Part shown: one piece after another, positions 9,955-17,625 of the stretch
How positions within the stretch are numbered: the first letter of the stretch is position 1
Layout of the letters: the number at the start of each line of letters is the position of its first letter
DNA from: Sphingobacterium sp. GVS05A
GTDB taxonomy: Bacteria; Bacteroidota; Bacteroidia; Sphingobacteriales; Sphingobacteriaceae
Assembly: GCF_019969845.1 (NCBI RefSeq)
Contig: NZ_JAHXYR010000002.1
Span: 558,001 to 622,000, forward strand
Direction of reading: 5' to 3'
DNA: 64,000 nt
Notes under the pieces: model-generated
Seen by the model: the letters and a program-made list of their open reading frames with translations, nothing else
Databases searched by the model: none
Told to the model about the DNA's origin: nothing
Made by a program: the position numbers and the translations under genes

Positions 9955-11520
9955 TTACCAACCTGGATTTTGGACAATCTGTTTATTAATGGTTATCTCT
10001 GTATTTGGTATGGGAAACAGCACATTTCTCTCCGTCGTGTTCAGGCCAGCATTACCACCATATCGATGTGCCGCAGGTGCATTGACTGAAATATCGCGTC
10101 CCAAGGCATTCATAGTGGGCATATAAATTCCCCAACGAATCAGATCATGTCTCCGGATACCCTCAAAACAAAATTCGCGCAGGCGCTCGTCTTTTATATA
10201 GTCTAGAAAGGCTATTTTATCCATTCCGCCAGGCGCATCACTATCTTCATTAACCTCATTTAACGCCTTACCAAAAGCTCTCCTACGCACTTGATTGATT
10301 GCTTCATAGGCGGCTGTAGTTGGGGATTCGTTGACCTCATTTTCTGCCTCAGCTTTCATCAGTAATACATCGCTATACCTTATAATTGGAAAATTGGTTG
10401 AATTGGCACTTCTTACTTTGGTACCGGTCTCATACTCCCGTCTCCATTTTCCAGGGTTTCGATCATAAAGTTGAGCTGCACTATAATATTGTTTTTGCGT
10501 AACTCCCGCCGTGGTCACAAATCGGTAAGGGCTAATACTCCAATCGCGCCGCATCGTATCTTTCTGACCAAACAAATTGTATAATTTGGCTGTAATCCGC
10601 ATTGCTCCGCCTGAATATCCAATACGTTCATCGGGACATTCGATACCATTCTCAATACCAACCATTCCAGCCTGATCGATGTTGCCGATCTTATTTCCAA
10701 ACATGCCAACTTCCCACAGGCATTCTTTCGGCTCATTTATATCTTGTGAATGGTTGATAAATATTTGCTTATAATTGGGATTGAGCTGATGCTTTCCTGA
10801 AGCAATCACTTTATCCGTATATTCAATAACATTTTGATAGCGAGCGTGATCATTGATGGGCTGTCCCGCCATTTTTAGAAACACACGGGCTAGTACGGCC
10901 TGAACAGCCGTTTTGCACACTCTTTCATTAGCCACTACTCCACTTTCGTAAACCAGGTTTTCCGCTTCCTGCATATCTTTCACAATTTGCGTATACAAAG
11001 CCGCCAGGGTAGCCTGAGCTGGGTAAGGGTCGTTGGGAGACTGGGTAGAAGATAGTTTTAAAGGAACTTTTCCAAAGAAATCGGTTAGGATATAATAGTA
11101 ATATCCGCGCATAAAGAGTGCTTCGCCCTTGATGGCGTTTCTTTTGGTGATATCCATCTCTACACGATCAACATTTTCCAATAATAGATTTGCTCTATTT
11201 ATCCCTTCGTATAAGGTTTCCCATAATCTAGTAATGTCCAAATCAGCAGCGTCCATGACCATCACTCGAATATTGTTGATTGATATATTCTTGAAATAGG
11301 CCTCATCACTAACGACAAGATAGCTAAAAAGCCCACGGCTATACATCCGCCCATAGGTGTCGATCAGCCTGTTATAGACTCCATTGAGACTATTCATCAA
11401 TTCGCTTTCATTTCGAAAATATTTTTCAGTGGTCACAAAGTCAGGTTCTTTATCCAGCAATTTGGAACATGAACTGGTTAGACAAGCGATACATATAGAA
11501 AAAATAAAAATGCGTTTCAT
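9955..11520 (-). CDS. susD: SusD/RagB family nutrient-binding lipoprotein, 521 aa
   Basis: This is the surface lipoprotein partner of the adjacent SusC channel. MKRIFIFSICIACLTSSC gives a lipobox with Cys18, followed by SKLLDKEPDFVTTEKYF, the usual SusD start. Helical TPR-like segments (EALFMRGYYYYILTDFFGKVPL) and the conserved end (LRRHDLIRWGIYMP and NVLFPIPNTEITINKQIVQNPGW) are hallmarks of the family. I start at the ATG at 11520 rather than a TTG three codons earlier. The gene follows susC by 17 bases. It captures oligosaccharide and closes as a lid over the SusC barrel. Glycan specificity cannot be read from the sequence. Confidence 0.95.
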   Translation of the reverse strand: MKRIFIFSICIACLTSSCSKLLDKEPDFVTTEKYFRNESELMNSLNGVYNRLIDTYGRMYSRGLFSYLVVSDEAYFKNISINNIRVMVMDAADLDITRLWETLYEGINRANLLLENVDRVEMDITKRNAIKGEALFMRGYYYYILTDFFGKVPLKLSSTQSPNDPYPAQATLAALYTQIVKDMQEAENLVYESGVVANERVCKTAVQAVLARVFLKMAGQPINDHARYQNVIEYTDKVIASGKHQLNPNYKQIFINHSQDINEPKECLWEVGMFGNKIGNIDQAGMVGIENGIECPDERIGYSGGAMRITAKLYNLFGQKDTMRRDWSISPYRFVTTAGVTQKQYYSAAQLYDRNPGKWRREYETGTKVRSANSTNFPIIRYSDVLLMKAEAENEVNESPTTAAYEAINQVRRRAFGKALNEVNEDSDAPGGMDKIAFLDYIKDERLREFCFEGIRRHDLIRWGIYMPTMNALGRDISVNAPAAHRYGGNAGLNTTERNVLFPIPNTEITINKQIVQNPGW

Positions 11521-11537
11521 CTTGATCAAAGGTTAGT

Positions 11538-14500
11538 TTAAAAATTAAGGTCAATTCCGACTGTCATCGTACGAGGGCGAGGATAAGCGGACCAATCAAA
11601 CGAAGGTGTCAATGCTCCAGGACGGGTGCTCACTTCGGGATCGAGCCCTGAATATTTTGTCCATGTAACTAGATTTTGTGCAGCGACATAAAGTCGTATG
11701 GATTTCATTCGTAATCTTCGGAGCTGATCAGCATTGAAAGTATATCCTAAAGACAGGGTCTTGAGTCGTAAATAGGATCCATCCTCAATTGTTCTGGAAG
11801 AATACACTGCTGGCCCCTGACCGCCGACACGATATAGCGCGTTGGTCTGGTTTTCCGGTGTCCAGCGATCAGCGAAAGAAGCAAACATATTCAGAAAACC
11901 GCGAGCGACAGGATCTCCGCCTTCAAACTCAATGCGATTGGCATTTAAGATATCCCCGCCATAGCTCCATTGTAAAAAAACATTCAGATCGAAGTTTTTA
12001 TAATTGAGGTTATTGTTAAATCCGCCGATATGTTTTGGATTTGGATTGCCTATTATTGTCAGGTCATAATTGTCAACCTGTCCATCGCCATTGATATCCT
12101 TAAAGCGAATATCACCTGGTTTAATGCTAGCTCTGGGGACTCCATTATTGGGTTGTCCCGCTTTCAGTAGATAGTTTCCGTTGACGAGGTCAAAATCTGC
12201 GTACTGATAGACACCATCAAAAAGATACCCATAAAATAAGGCAATTGGCTGTCCTGGTATTGCGATATAAGGATATGCATTATTGAAATTTCCCCAGGTG
12301 ACACGTGTTGCCAAACTCGGCTCTCCTTCATTGAGTTCAAGAACTTTGTTTTTATTAAATGCAATATTAAAACTTGAACTCCATGAGAAATTTGGAGTCT
12401 GTACGTTTTTGGTCTCCAATGTAAATTCGATACCGCTGTTAGATACCCGACCAATATTTTTGAAGCCTGTCAGGAATCCCATACTGGGAGCCAAGGTTGC
12501 ATTCAATAATAGATCACGTGTCTCCTTGTGATAATAATCCGTTGTAAGGGACACTCTATTCTTGAGTATGGAGAGGTCGAGACCAACATTGGTTTGAACG
12601 GTGGTCTCCCATTTTAAGTTTGGATTTCCAAGATTCGTCGGTACCATTCCCTGACCGGCGCTGTTACCTACACTGTAGCCTGAAGCGGGATTCATCTGTA
12701 AGGCCGTTAATGATGCATACTCTGATACACGATTATTTCCGGTAGAACCTATGCCTACGCGCAATTTTGCATCACTGATAATCTTGCTCGGTTTCAAAAA
12801 GTTTTCCTCTTTCAATCGCCACGCAAAAGATCCCGAAGGGAAATAAGCCCATCTGTTGGATTTCGGAAATTTAGAGGAGCCGTCACTTCTGAAAGACAGT
12901 GTCAGCAAATACTTTGATCGATAATTATAATCAACCCGCCCCAAATAAGATATCAGTCCATTGGATGCGTCAGTCACTGGCGCCATCGTAATCTGTCCTT
13001 CGTCCAGGCCTTTAATACCTAATGATTCATTGGGCACCAAAATGGACGTAAATCCGTTGGTATAATTTCGGACATCTTGCACTGTGAACCCGACGACCGC
13101 CTTTAGCCGATGCCCCCCATTAAATTTCTTGTCATAAGACAGGGTATTCTCATTTAATAGATTGGTGACTTCGTTATTCCAAATAGAACCATTTACTTTA
13201 TTGTTTGAAAAGGGATGTCCTGCTCTGGATTTTGAGTTAAAGAATACTTCCCGTCGTTGGTTTATACGCGTATAGCCACCAGTAGCCCTAAACGTCAACT
13301 CCGATCCCAATTTATATTCCAGATAACCATTAGCAACAAGATTTGTACTGAACAGGGGATTATACTCATTCTGCACAGCGAGATAAGGATTGATCCGTAA
13401 ATCGGTACCTAAGCTTGGATCCATATCCGGATCAAAAAGATCGTCTATCAAAGAAGCATCCGTCAACGCATTTCCAGTGATTGGCCGAAACCCCCAGAGC
13501 CCATACATCAGGCTCGCAGTCGGGCTAGGTTGAGATTCTGACACCACGGTACCATATCGTTTAAAGGCCGTATAGTTTAGATTCAAGCCTATTTTCAATT
13601 TGTTATTTATAGTCTGGTCCAGCACTACTCTTCCTTGATATTTATTAAATCCACTGTTTAGGATTATCCCATCCTGATCCAATAATGATCCAGAGATTGC
13701 ATATCGTGTACGATCCGTCCCCCCACGTATCGCTATAGAATGATTGTGGGTAACAGCTTTTCTAAAAACTTTGTCCTGCCAATTGATCCCCTCCATATTG
13801 CGATAATCTTCAAGGGTTTTACCATCCTTTAGGTATATATTTGTATACAGGGTGGGATTCTGTTCCAATTGATATTTCACAAATTCGTATGGATTTAGCA
13901 GTTCTTGCGTTTTTAGGATCTGATTGAGTCCTACCCAACCGTTGTAGTTAATGACCGGGGTCCCAACTTTACCTTTTTTGGTTGTAATAAGAATCACCCC
14001 GTTGGCTCCTCTAGCGCCGTAAATCGCTGTCGCTGAAGCATCCTTCAATACCTCCAAGGATTCAATCTCTTCGGGATTAATGGTATTCCCAACAGATGTT
14101 TCGACCGGAAATCCATCAACGACATAGAGTGGAGAGTTATCTTGTGTCACCGAGTTATTACCCCGAATAACGATATTGAGCTCCGCTCCTGGCTGTCCAT
14201 CATTTGAACTTACCTTAACACCAGCCACCCGACCGGCTAAGGCTTCCTCGAAATTGGCAACAGGGGCTTTACGCATATCTGTCAAATTAGCTTGACCTAC
14301 AGCTCCCGTCAGATCGCGTTTGGTTGTTGTCCCATAGCCGATGACAACAACGTCATCGAGTATCTTTTCGCTTCGTGAAAGCTGGATATTCTGGGAACGA
14401 TCCAATTTGGCCACATGTTTTACAGTAACATAGCCAACCATTGAAAAAAGTAATAATTCACCTTGAGAGATGGGCGATATAGAAAAATTACCCAATGAGT

Positions 14501-14675
14501 CTGTGTAAGTTGTTACAGTTTTATACTGATTAGATACTGTAACTCCGACCAAAGGAAGCCCTTCGACATCCATCACTCTTCCTTTGACAGAAGTGGGCTG
14601 TTGTCCAAAGGAGGACAACGCTAGAAAAAAAATCCCCAATAAAAGCAGAGCCGCCTTTAGATGAAATAGAGTCAT
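11538..14675 (-). CDS. susC: SusC/RagA TonB-dependent outer-membrane transporter, 1045 aa
   Basis: A signal peptide leads into a carboxypeptidase-regulatory-like domain (VKGRVMDVEGLPLVGVTVSN, about 28-105). A TonB-linked plug follows (VVVIGYGTTTKRDLTGAVGQ, then PLYVVDGFPV and ATAIYGARGANGVILITTKKG), and after it a 22-stranded barrel that ends in the C-terminal aromatic signature VGIDLNF. Length is typical. There is no N-terminal STN/FecR-sensing extension, so it is not coupled to an anti-sigma factor; control more likely comes from the divergent GntR-type gene. It is the first gene of the leftward operon, with a recognisable promoter and a palindrome just upstream. Confidence 0.96.
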   Translation of the reverse strand: MTLFHLKAALLLLGIFFLALSSFGQQPTSVKGRVMDVEGLPLVGVTVSNQYKTVTTYTDSLGNFSISPISQGELLLFSMVGYVTVKHVAKLDRSQNIQLSRSEKILDDVVVIGYGTTTKRDLTGAVGQANLTDMRKAPVANFEEALAGRVAGVKVSSNDGQPGAELNIVIRGNNSVTQDNSPLYVVDGFPVETSVGNTINPEEIESLEVLKDASATAIYGARGANGVILITTKKGKVGTPVINYNGWVGLNQILKTQELLNPYEFVKYQLEQNPTLYTNIYLKDGKTLEDYRNMEGINWQDKVFRKAVTHNHSIAIRGGTDRTRYAISGSLLDQDGIILNSGFNKYQGRVVLDQTINNKLKIGLNLNYTAFKRYGTVVSESQPSPTASLMYGLWGFRPITGNALTDASLIDDLFDPDMDPSLGTDLRINPYLAVQNEYNPLFSTNLVANGYLEYKLGSELTFRATGGYTRINQRREVFFNSKSRAGHPFSNNKVNGSIWNNEVTNLLNENTLSYDKKFNGGHRLKAVVGFTVQDVRNYTNGFTSILVPNESLGIKGLDEGQITMAPVTDASNGLISYLGRVDYNYRSKYLLTLSFRSDGSSKFPKSNRWAYFPSGSFAWRLKEENFLKPSKIISDAKLRVGIGSTGNNRVSEYASLTALQMNPASGYSVGNSAGQGMVPTNLGNPNLKWETTVQTNVGLDLSILKNRVSLTTDYYHKETRDLLLNATLAPSMGFLTGFKNIGRVSNSGIEFTLETKNVQTPNFSWSSSFNIAFNKNKVLELNEGEPSLATRVTWGNFNNAYPYIAIPGQPIALFYGYLFDGVYQYADFDLVNGNYLLKAGQPNNGVPRASIKPGDIRFKDINGDGQVDNYDLTIIGNPNPKHIGGFNNNLNYKNFDLNVFLQWSYGGDILNANRIEFEGGDPVARGFLNMFASFADRWTPENQTNALYRVGGQGPAVYSSRTIEDGSYLRLKTLSLGYTFNADQLRRLRMKSIRLYVAAQNLVTWTKYSGLDPEVSTRPGALTPSFDWSAYPRPRTMTVGIDLNF

Positions 14676-14715
14676 AATAGTATTTATAATTAGTTATTCG
14701 TTGCAATCTAGTCTG

Positions 14716-14723
14716 GTCTAGAC
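14716..14723. promoter_or_regulatory. Candidate operator palindrome at the susC start site
   Basis: GTCTAGAC is a perfect 8-base palindrome inside a looser dyad (CTGGTCTAGACTGG, 14713-14726). It lies about 7 bases past the predicted transcription start of the leftward susC operon. GntR-family regulators bind short dyads with a GT...AC core, and the divergent gene encodes such a regulator, so repression by roadblock or promoter occlusion is plausible. This is inference from position and symmetry. Confidence 0.4.
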
Positions 14724-14736
14724 TGGTTTGCTTTTA

Positions 14737-14767
14737 TAAAAGTATAAATTATATTTGCCCCTGCAAA
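14737..14767 (-). promoter_or_regulatory. Promoter of the susC operon
   Basis: On the reverse strand TTTG (14767-14764) is followed after 19 bases by TACTTTTA (14744-14737), close to the Bacteroidota consensus TTTG-N19-21-TAnnTTTG with only the last base differing. Transcription would start near 14730 and run leftward into susC, leaving a leader of about 55 bases. Confidence 0.6.
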
Positions 14768-14862
14768 AAAAAAATAAAAAAAGATGTAGTTTCTTCTTGA
14801 AAATATCTTCATGGGGGGAGAAAATCATCAAACTGATTCCGTTATCTGAATAATATCAAGAC

Positions 14863-14893
14863 TTGCATATAAAAACAAGTTTATCTAAGTTTG
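14863..14893 (+). promoter_or_regulatory. Promoter of the GntR-type regulator
   Basis: TTG (14863-14865), 20 bases, then TAAGTTTG (14886-14893) is a full match to the Bacteroidota -33/-7 pattern. The predicted start near 14900 leaves only about 9 bases before the ATG at 14909, which raises the chance that ATG 14924 or ATG 14960 is really used. Confidence 0.6.
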
Positions 14894-14908
14894 ACTCTAT
14901 TATCGTAA

Positions 14909-15934
14909 ATGACTATTCATCACATGTCCACTACAAACGAAACAGGCAACGGGTCTCGCATGAAATATCTTCAACTAGTAGATCACATTCATGCATTGAT
15001 CGAAAAGAACGACCTACATATTGGAGATCGTATTCCCTCTTTAAATCAATTGCAGGACCAACTCGGCATGAGCAAAGAGACGGTCTTGAAAGGTCTTAAT
15101 TATCTACTCGAAAAAGGGATAATTGAGTCTGTCTATCGCAAAGGATATTATGTAAAGAAAAAACAGGTGGAGCATTCTTATCGCATCCTGTTACTCCTGG
15201 ATAAAATGAATACCATGCGTGAACAGATTTATCAATCTTTATTAGTAGAGACCAAGGGGACCGCAGCGATCGACGTCTATTTTCACCATCACAACTTTAA
15301 TGTCTTTCGTAATATTATCACTGAAAACATCAACAACTATACGCATTTTGTTATTGTTACATTCCTGAAAGAAGACCCATCTCCGATCATCAATCTCATC
15401 CCTCCGAACAAACGGATTATTATCGACTACAATCAATTGGGACTCTCCGGAAATTATACGGCTATCTATCAGGACTATGAATACGATATTTATAATAGCC
15501 TTTCCTTATTGCAGAATAATATTCAAAAGTACCAAAGAATCATATTGATCGCACATCCTGAAGCTTTACATGCCGAACATGTCATCAAAGGTTTCGTCCG
15601 GTACTGTGAAGAGTCAAGCATCGATTATGACATTATCCCAGACGTAGATGAGACAAAGTTTAAGAAGCATACAGCCTTTATCACCTTTAGTCGCTACGAT
15701 TCGGATGACGTATCCTTAATTAAATTGGCAAAAAAACATGGATTTACATTGGGCGAGGATATAGGCCTTATTTCCTATAATGATACTGACGTCAAAGAGA
15801 TCCTTGAGGGGGGAATTACGGTAATATCTACCGATTTCCGGGCAATGGGAAAAGCGGCAGCTAAGGCTATACTTCAAAAGAAAACTTTAAACGAACGCAA
15901 TCCTACTCAAGTTATCATTCGGAAATCTCTTTAA
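14909..15934 (+). CDS. GntR-type regulator with LacI-like sugar-binding domain, 341 aa
   Basis: Residues 18-85 form a GntR winged helix: YLQLVDHIHALIEKND, then IGDRIPSLNQLQDQLGMSKE and the wing GIIESVYRKGYYVKKK. The remainder resembles a periplasmic-binding-protein-like effector domain as in LacI regulators (YRILLLLDKMNTMREQIYQ, DYDIIPDVDETKF, GEDIGLISYNDTDVKEIL, TVISTDFRAMGKAAAKAIL). The gene is transcribed away from susC and is the only regulator seen at this locus, so it probably senses a sugar released from the target glycan. The start is uncertain: ATG 14909 is the longest option, but ATG 14924 or 14960 (MKYLQLVDHI) fits the short promoter spacing as well or better. Confidence 0.85.
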   Translation: MTIHHMSTTNETGNGSRMKYLQLVDHIHALIEKNDLHIGDRIPSLNQLQDQLGMSKETVLKGLNYLLEKGIIESVYRKGYYVKKKQVEHSYRILLLLDKMNTMREQIYQSLLVETKGTAAIDVYFHHHNFNVFRNIITENINNYTHFVIVTFLKEDPSPIINLIPPNKRIIIDYNQLGLSGNYTAIYQDYEYDIYNSLSLLQNNIQKYQRIILIAHPEALHAEHVIKGFVRYCEESSIDYDIIPDVDETKFKKHTAFITFSRYDSDDVSLIKLAKKHGFTLGEDIGLISYNDTDVKEILEGGITVISTDFRAMGKAAAKAILQKKTLNERNPTQVIIRKSL

Positions 15935-15943
15935 CATTTTGAG

Positions 15944-16117
15944 GTCGCAAGCTCTCATCCTTCCCAGAAACAAAAAAAGCCCTAACTTTCGTTAGAGCTT
16001 TTCAGTCGGGGTGGCAGGATTGGCTCAGCCACACAATGCCCAAACACAACCCTGAGCCTCCTCCGGATCGAACCTTATAGTCCCTAAGAAGTCGTAGGTT
16101 CTCATCCCGCCTAGAAA
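15944..16117 (-). repeat. tRNA-Pro-derived tandem repeat, locus 1 (decayed tRNA tail plus terminator copy)
   Basis: This stretch repeats the block that follows the intact tRNA with a period of 147 bases. It has a second copy of the terminator (15972-16002) and a tRNA 3' remnant (16006-16021, identical to the acceptor/T-arm end). A 44-base insert carries a GGCTCAG/CTGAGCC inverted repeat and is flanked by GGAT direct repeats. Then come a degenerate GGATCGAACCT and an inverted T-arm-like segment (GTCGTAGGTTCTCATCC, 16092-16108). The unit resembles the one at 45440-45634 almost base for base. No protein-coding gene is apparent. Confidence 0.75.
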
Positions 16118-16149
16118 CAAAAAAAGCCCTAACTTTCGTTAGAGCTTTT
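16118..16149 (-). terminator. Intrinsic terminator of tRNA-Pro copy 1
   Basis: On the reverse strand AAGCTCTAAC-GAAA-GTTAGGGCTT forms a 10-bp stem with one G-U wobble and a GNRA tetraloop, followed by a run of T. On the forward strand the wobble becomes a C-A mismatch, so it works for the tRNA direction only. The same element follows tRNA copies 2 and 3. Confidence 0.85.
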
Positions 16150-16152
16150 CAG

Positions 16153-16226
16153 TCGGGGTGGCAGGATTCGAACCTACGACCTCCACATCCCAAATGTGGC
16201 GCGATACCGGGCTACGCTACACCCCG
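16153..16226 (-). tRNA. tRNA-Pro (anticodon TGG), copy 1
   Basis: Read on the reverse strand from 16226. The acceptor stem CGGGGTG pairs with CACCCCG, the D-arm region is TAGCGTAGCCCGGTATCGC, and the anticodon stem-loop CCACA-TTTGGGA-TGTGG presents TGG. The T-arm is AGGTTCGAATCCT and the discriminator base is A. CCA is not encoded. Length is 74 bases. Two further copies lie at 24064 and 45670 with the same sequence as far as I compared them. Confidence 0.96.
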
Positions 16227-16255
16227 AAAAGGTATCACCTTTGTTTTGTGTGGCA

Positions 16256-16287
16256 CAAAAGTACACTAAAAATATTTTGTTTTCAAA
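16256..16287 (-). promoter_or_regulatory. Promoter of tRNA-Pro copy 1
   Basis: Reverse-strand TTTG (16287-16284), 20 bases, then TACTTTTG (16263-16256) matches the Bacteroidota consensus. The roughly 22-base leader to the tRNA holds AAAGGT-GAT-ACCTTT, a 6-bp hairpin conserved at all three tRNA-Pro loci. Confidence 0.65.
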
Positions 16288-16385
16288 ATTATTTTCAACG
16301 ACACGCTTAACCAACTGATATATTGACAAATAATTTTAAAAAAACCAATAAACAATATATTTATAAACGAAAAGTCCTTAAATAA

Positions 16386-16420
16386 ATGGTCAGCAGATTT
16401 TAGATTTAGCTACTGACCAT
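16386..16420 (-). terminator. Possible terminator after the small lipoprotein gene
   Basis: ATGGTCAG (16386-16393) and CTGACCAT (16413-16420) form an 8-bp stem with a 19-base loop. On the reverse strand it is followed by TTATTT. It lies 16 bases past the stop codon of the gene at 16436. The T-tract is weak. Confidence 0.4.
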
Positions 16421-16435
16421 CTGATCTCGTCTAGA

Positions 16436-16870
16436 TTACCAACTTCTTTTGATTACCATGGTGGTTTTAATCGCCCCCTGCTGATTAATCAGTGTGAGCT
16501 TCGATACTGTAGAAACAATATTTTCCTGAATTTTATATTCAACACCATCAAAAATCATTGTTTTTGAATCAGGCATACTGTAATCGTAAGCTACCGCAGA
16601 TTTATCTTTTTTCTTATGCCAGGCACCATCTTTATCAAAATTAAGTGTCTCGCCCTGTTCCATCATTTCACGGGTCACATTTAACTCGGCGACACTATTT
16701 CCTGAAACAGTTTTAGTCCAGCGTTCCCAATTTCCGGTACGGATTATATTCAGTGCTGCATCCCTGCCAATATTATCAACAGTTTCCTTGCTACAAGATG
16801 TCATTCCAACCGCAATTACTCCAAGCAACAGCAGCATCCAATTTTTAAAAGTCATTTTTAATGTGCTCAT
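16436..16870 (-). CDS. Small lipoprotein, lipocalin-like, 144 aa
   Basis: The lipobox (VGMTSC, Cys26) shows an exported lipoprotein. The mature part is about 118 residues and beta-rich. It has alternating strands such as GNWERWTKTVSGNSVAELNV, GETLNFDKDGAWHKK and SKTMIFDGVEYKIQENI, ending with TTMVIKRSW. That pattern of a short N-terminal helix, a GxW near the first strand and a small barrel is like the lipocalin-like or DUF4488-type proteins of Bacteroidota. No catalytic residues are visible. It is a single gene beside the tRNA locus, transcribed away from the efflux operon. Function unknown. Confidence 0.7.
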   Translation of the reverse strand: MSTLKMTFKNWMLLLLGVIAVGMTSCSKETVDNIGRDAALNIIRTGNWERWTKTVSGNSVAELNVTREMMEQGETLNFDKDGAWHKKKDKSAVAYDYSMPDSKTMIFDGVEYKIQENIVSTVSKLTLINQQGAIKTTMVIKRSW

Positions 16871-17017
16871 AATTTATTTTTGGGGGTACATTTACAAGTA
16901 TTATACCAAACTCTAACATCCGCTATAGCTACCTCCGATAAATTGCTTCGCATTCGGCTTGGAGAAATGTTATAAAACTTTGATGAAATTGTACAAATAA
17001 GCCTTTAAAAGAAAAAA

Positions 17018-17025
17018 TATATTTG
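17018..17025 (+). promoter_or_regulatory. -7 element upstream of the efflux operon
   Basis: TATATTTG fits TAnnTTTG exactly and lies 90 bases before the GTG start at 17115. I see no good TTTG 19-21 bases upstream, so the promoter is only half supported or needs an activator. Confidence 0.4.
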
Positions 17026-17114
17026 CATCACTGATACATGAAGCCATTGCGATTTGTCAAGCAACCTATGACGCAGACGAATTTGTAGGCAATTCAACAG
17101 ATAAGTTAAAACAG

Positions 17115-17543
17115 GTGAAAAAATTAGTCGTCGTCTTTCTTTCCATAATATATTCGGTATTGGCCTTAGGCCTTACACAGTACCAGCATATTTGCAAAGG
17201 AACAGCTATAAAACTGTACAGCTGGACGAATACTGAAAACCCTGACAACAATAAACCTTGCCCGATCTGCTCTTCAAAGGACAAGAAATTAAACGAAAAA
17301 AAGAAAGACTGCTGTAAACATCAGTCCAAACTGGTCAAACTCAACGACAGTATAAAAAAGCAATCTCACTTTGACTTTTCAGTAAAATTCTGGGGTTCGG
17401 CGATACCCAACCAACTGCTGGGCGCCCTATTTGATATTTCCTTTGTCAATAGCAATAACAACAAACCCCTCGCCTATCTATCCTTAAAAAGTCCCGTTTG
17501 GAGCAATCCACTCTATATCCTTCATTGTACTTATCGAATTTGA
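17115..17543 (+). CDS. HYC_CC_PP-type cysteine/histidine protein, 142 aa
   Basis: The start is GTG (MKKLVVVFLSIIYSVLALGL), a signal peptide or membrane anchor. After it come QYQHICKG, CPICSS and KKDCCKHQ, and the C-terminus is NPLYILHCTYRI. This ordered pattern of an HxC motif, a CC pair and a proline-containing tail is that of the HYC_CC_PP small exported proteins that commonly stand in front of metal-efflux genes in Bacteroidota. The Cys/His clusters suggest metal binding, perhaps copper sensing or hand-over in the periplasm. It lies 82 bases before the TolC-type gene and is probably the first gene of the operon. Function is inferred from context. Confidence 0.65.
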   Translation: MKKLVVVFLSIIYSVLALGLTQYQHICKGTAIKLYSWTNTENPDNNKPCPICSSKDKKLNEKKKDCCKHQSKLVKLNDSIKKQSHFDFSVKFWGSAIPNQLLGALFDISFVNSNNNKPLAYLSLKSPVWSNPLYILHCTYRI

Positions 17544-17625
17544 CAGCATACATCTTGTAAAAGCTTGTGGTGCCTAAACAGGTACCGCCTTAATTCTTGA
17601 CGTCTACTAACAAATTTTATTTTCG

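Noticed and set aside
15944..16226. CRISPR-like array
   Set aside because: Repeats are tRNA tails and terminators with a 147-base period, no regular spacers, and no cas genes nearby.
17567..17588. Imperfect hairpin between the HYC_CC_PP-type gene and tolC
   Set aside because: One mismatch and no T-run; not enough to call a terminator or riboswitch.
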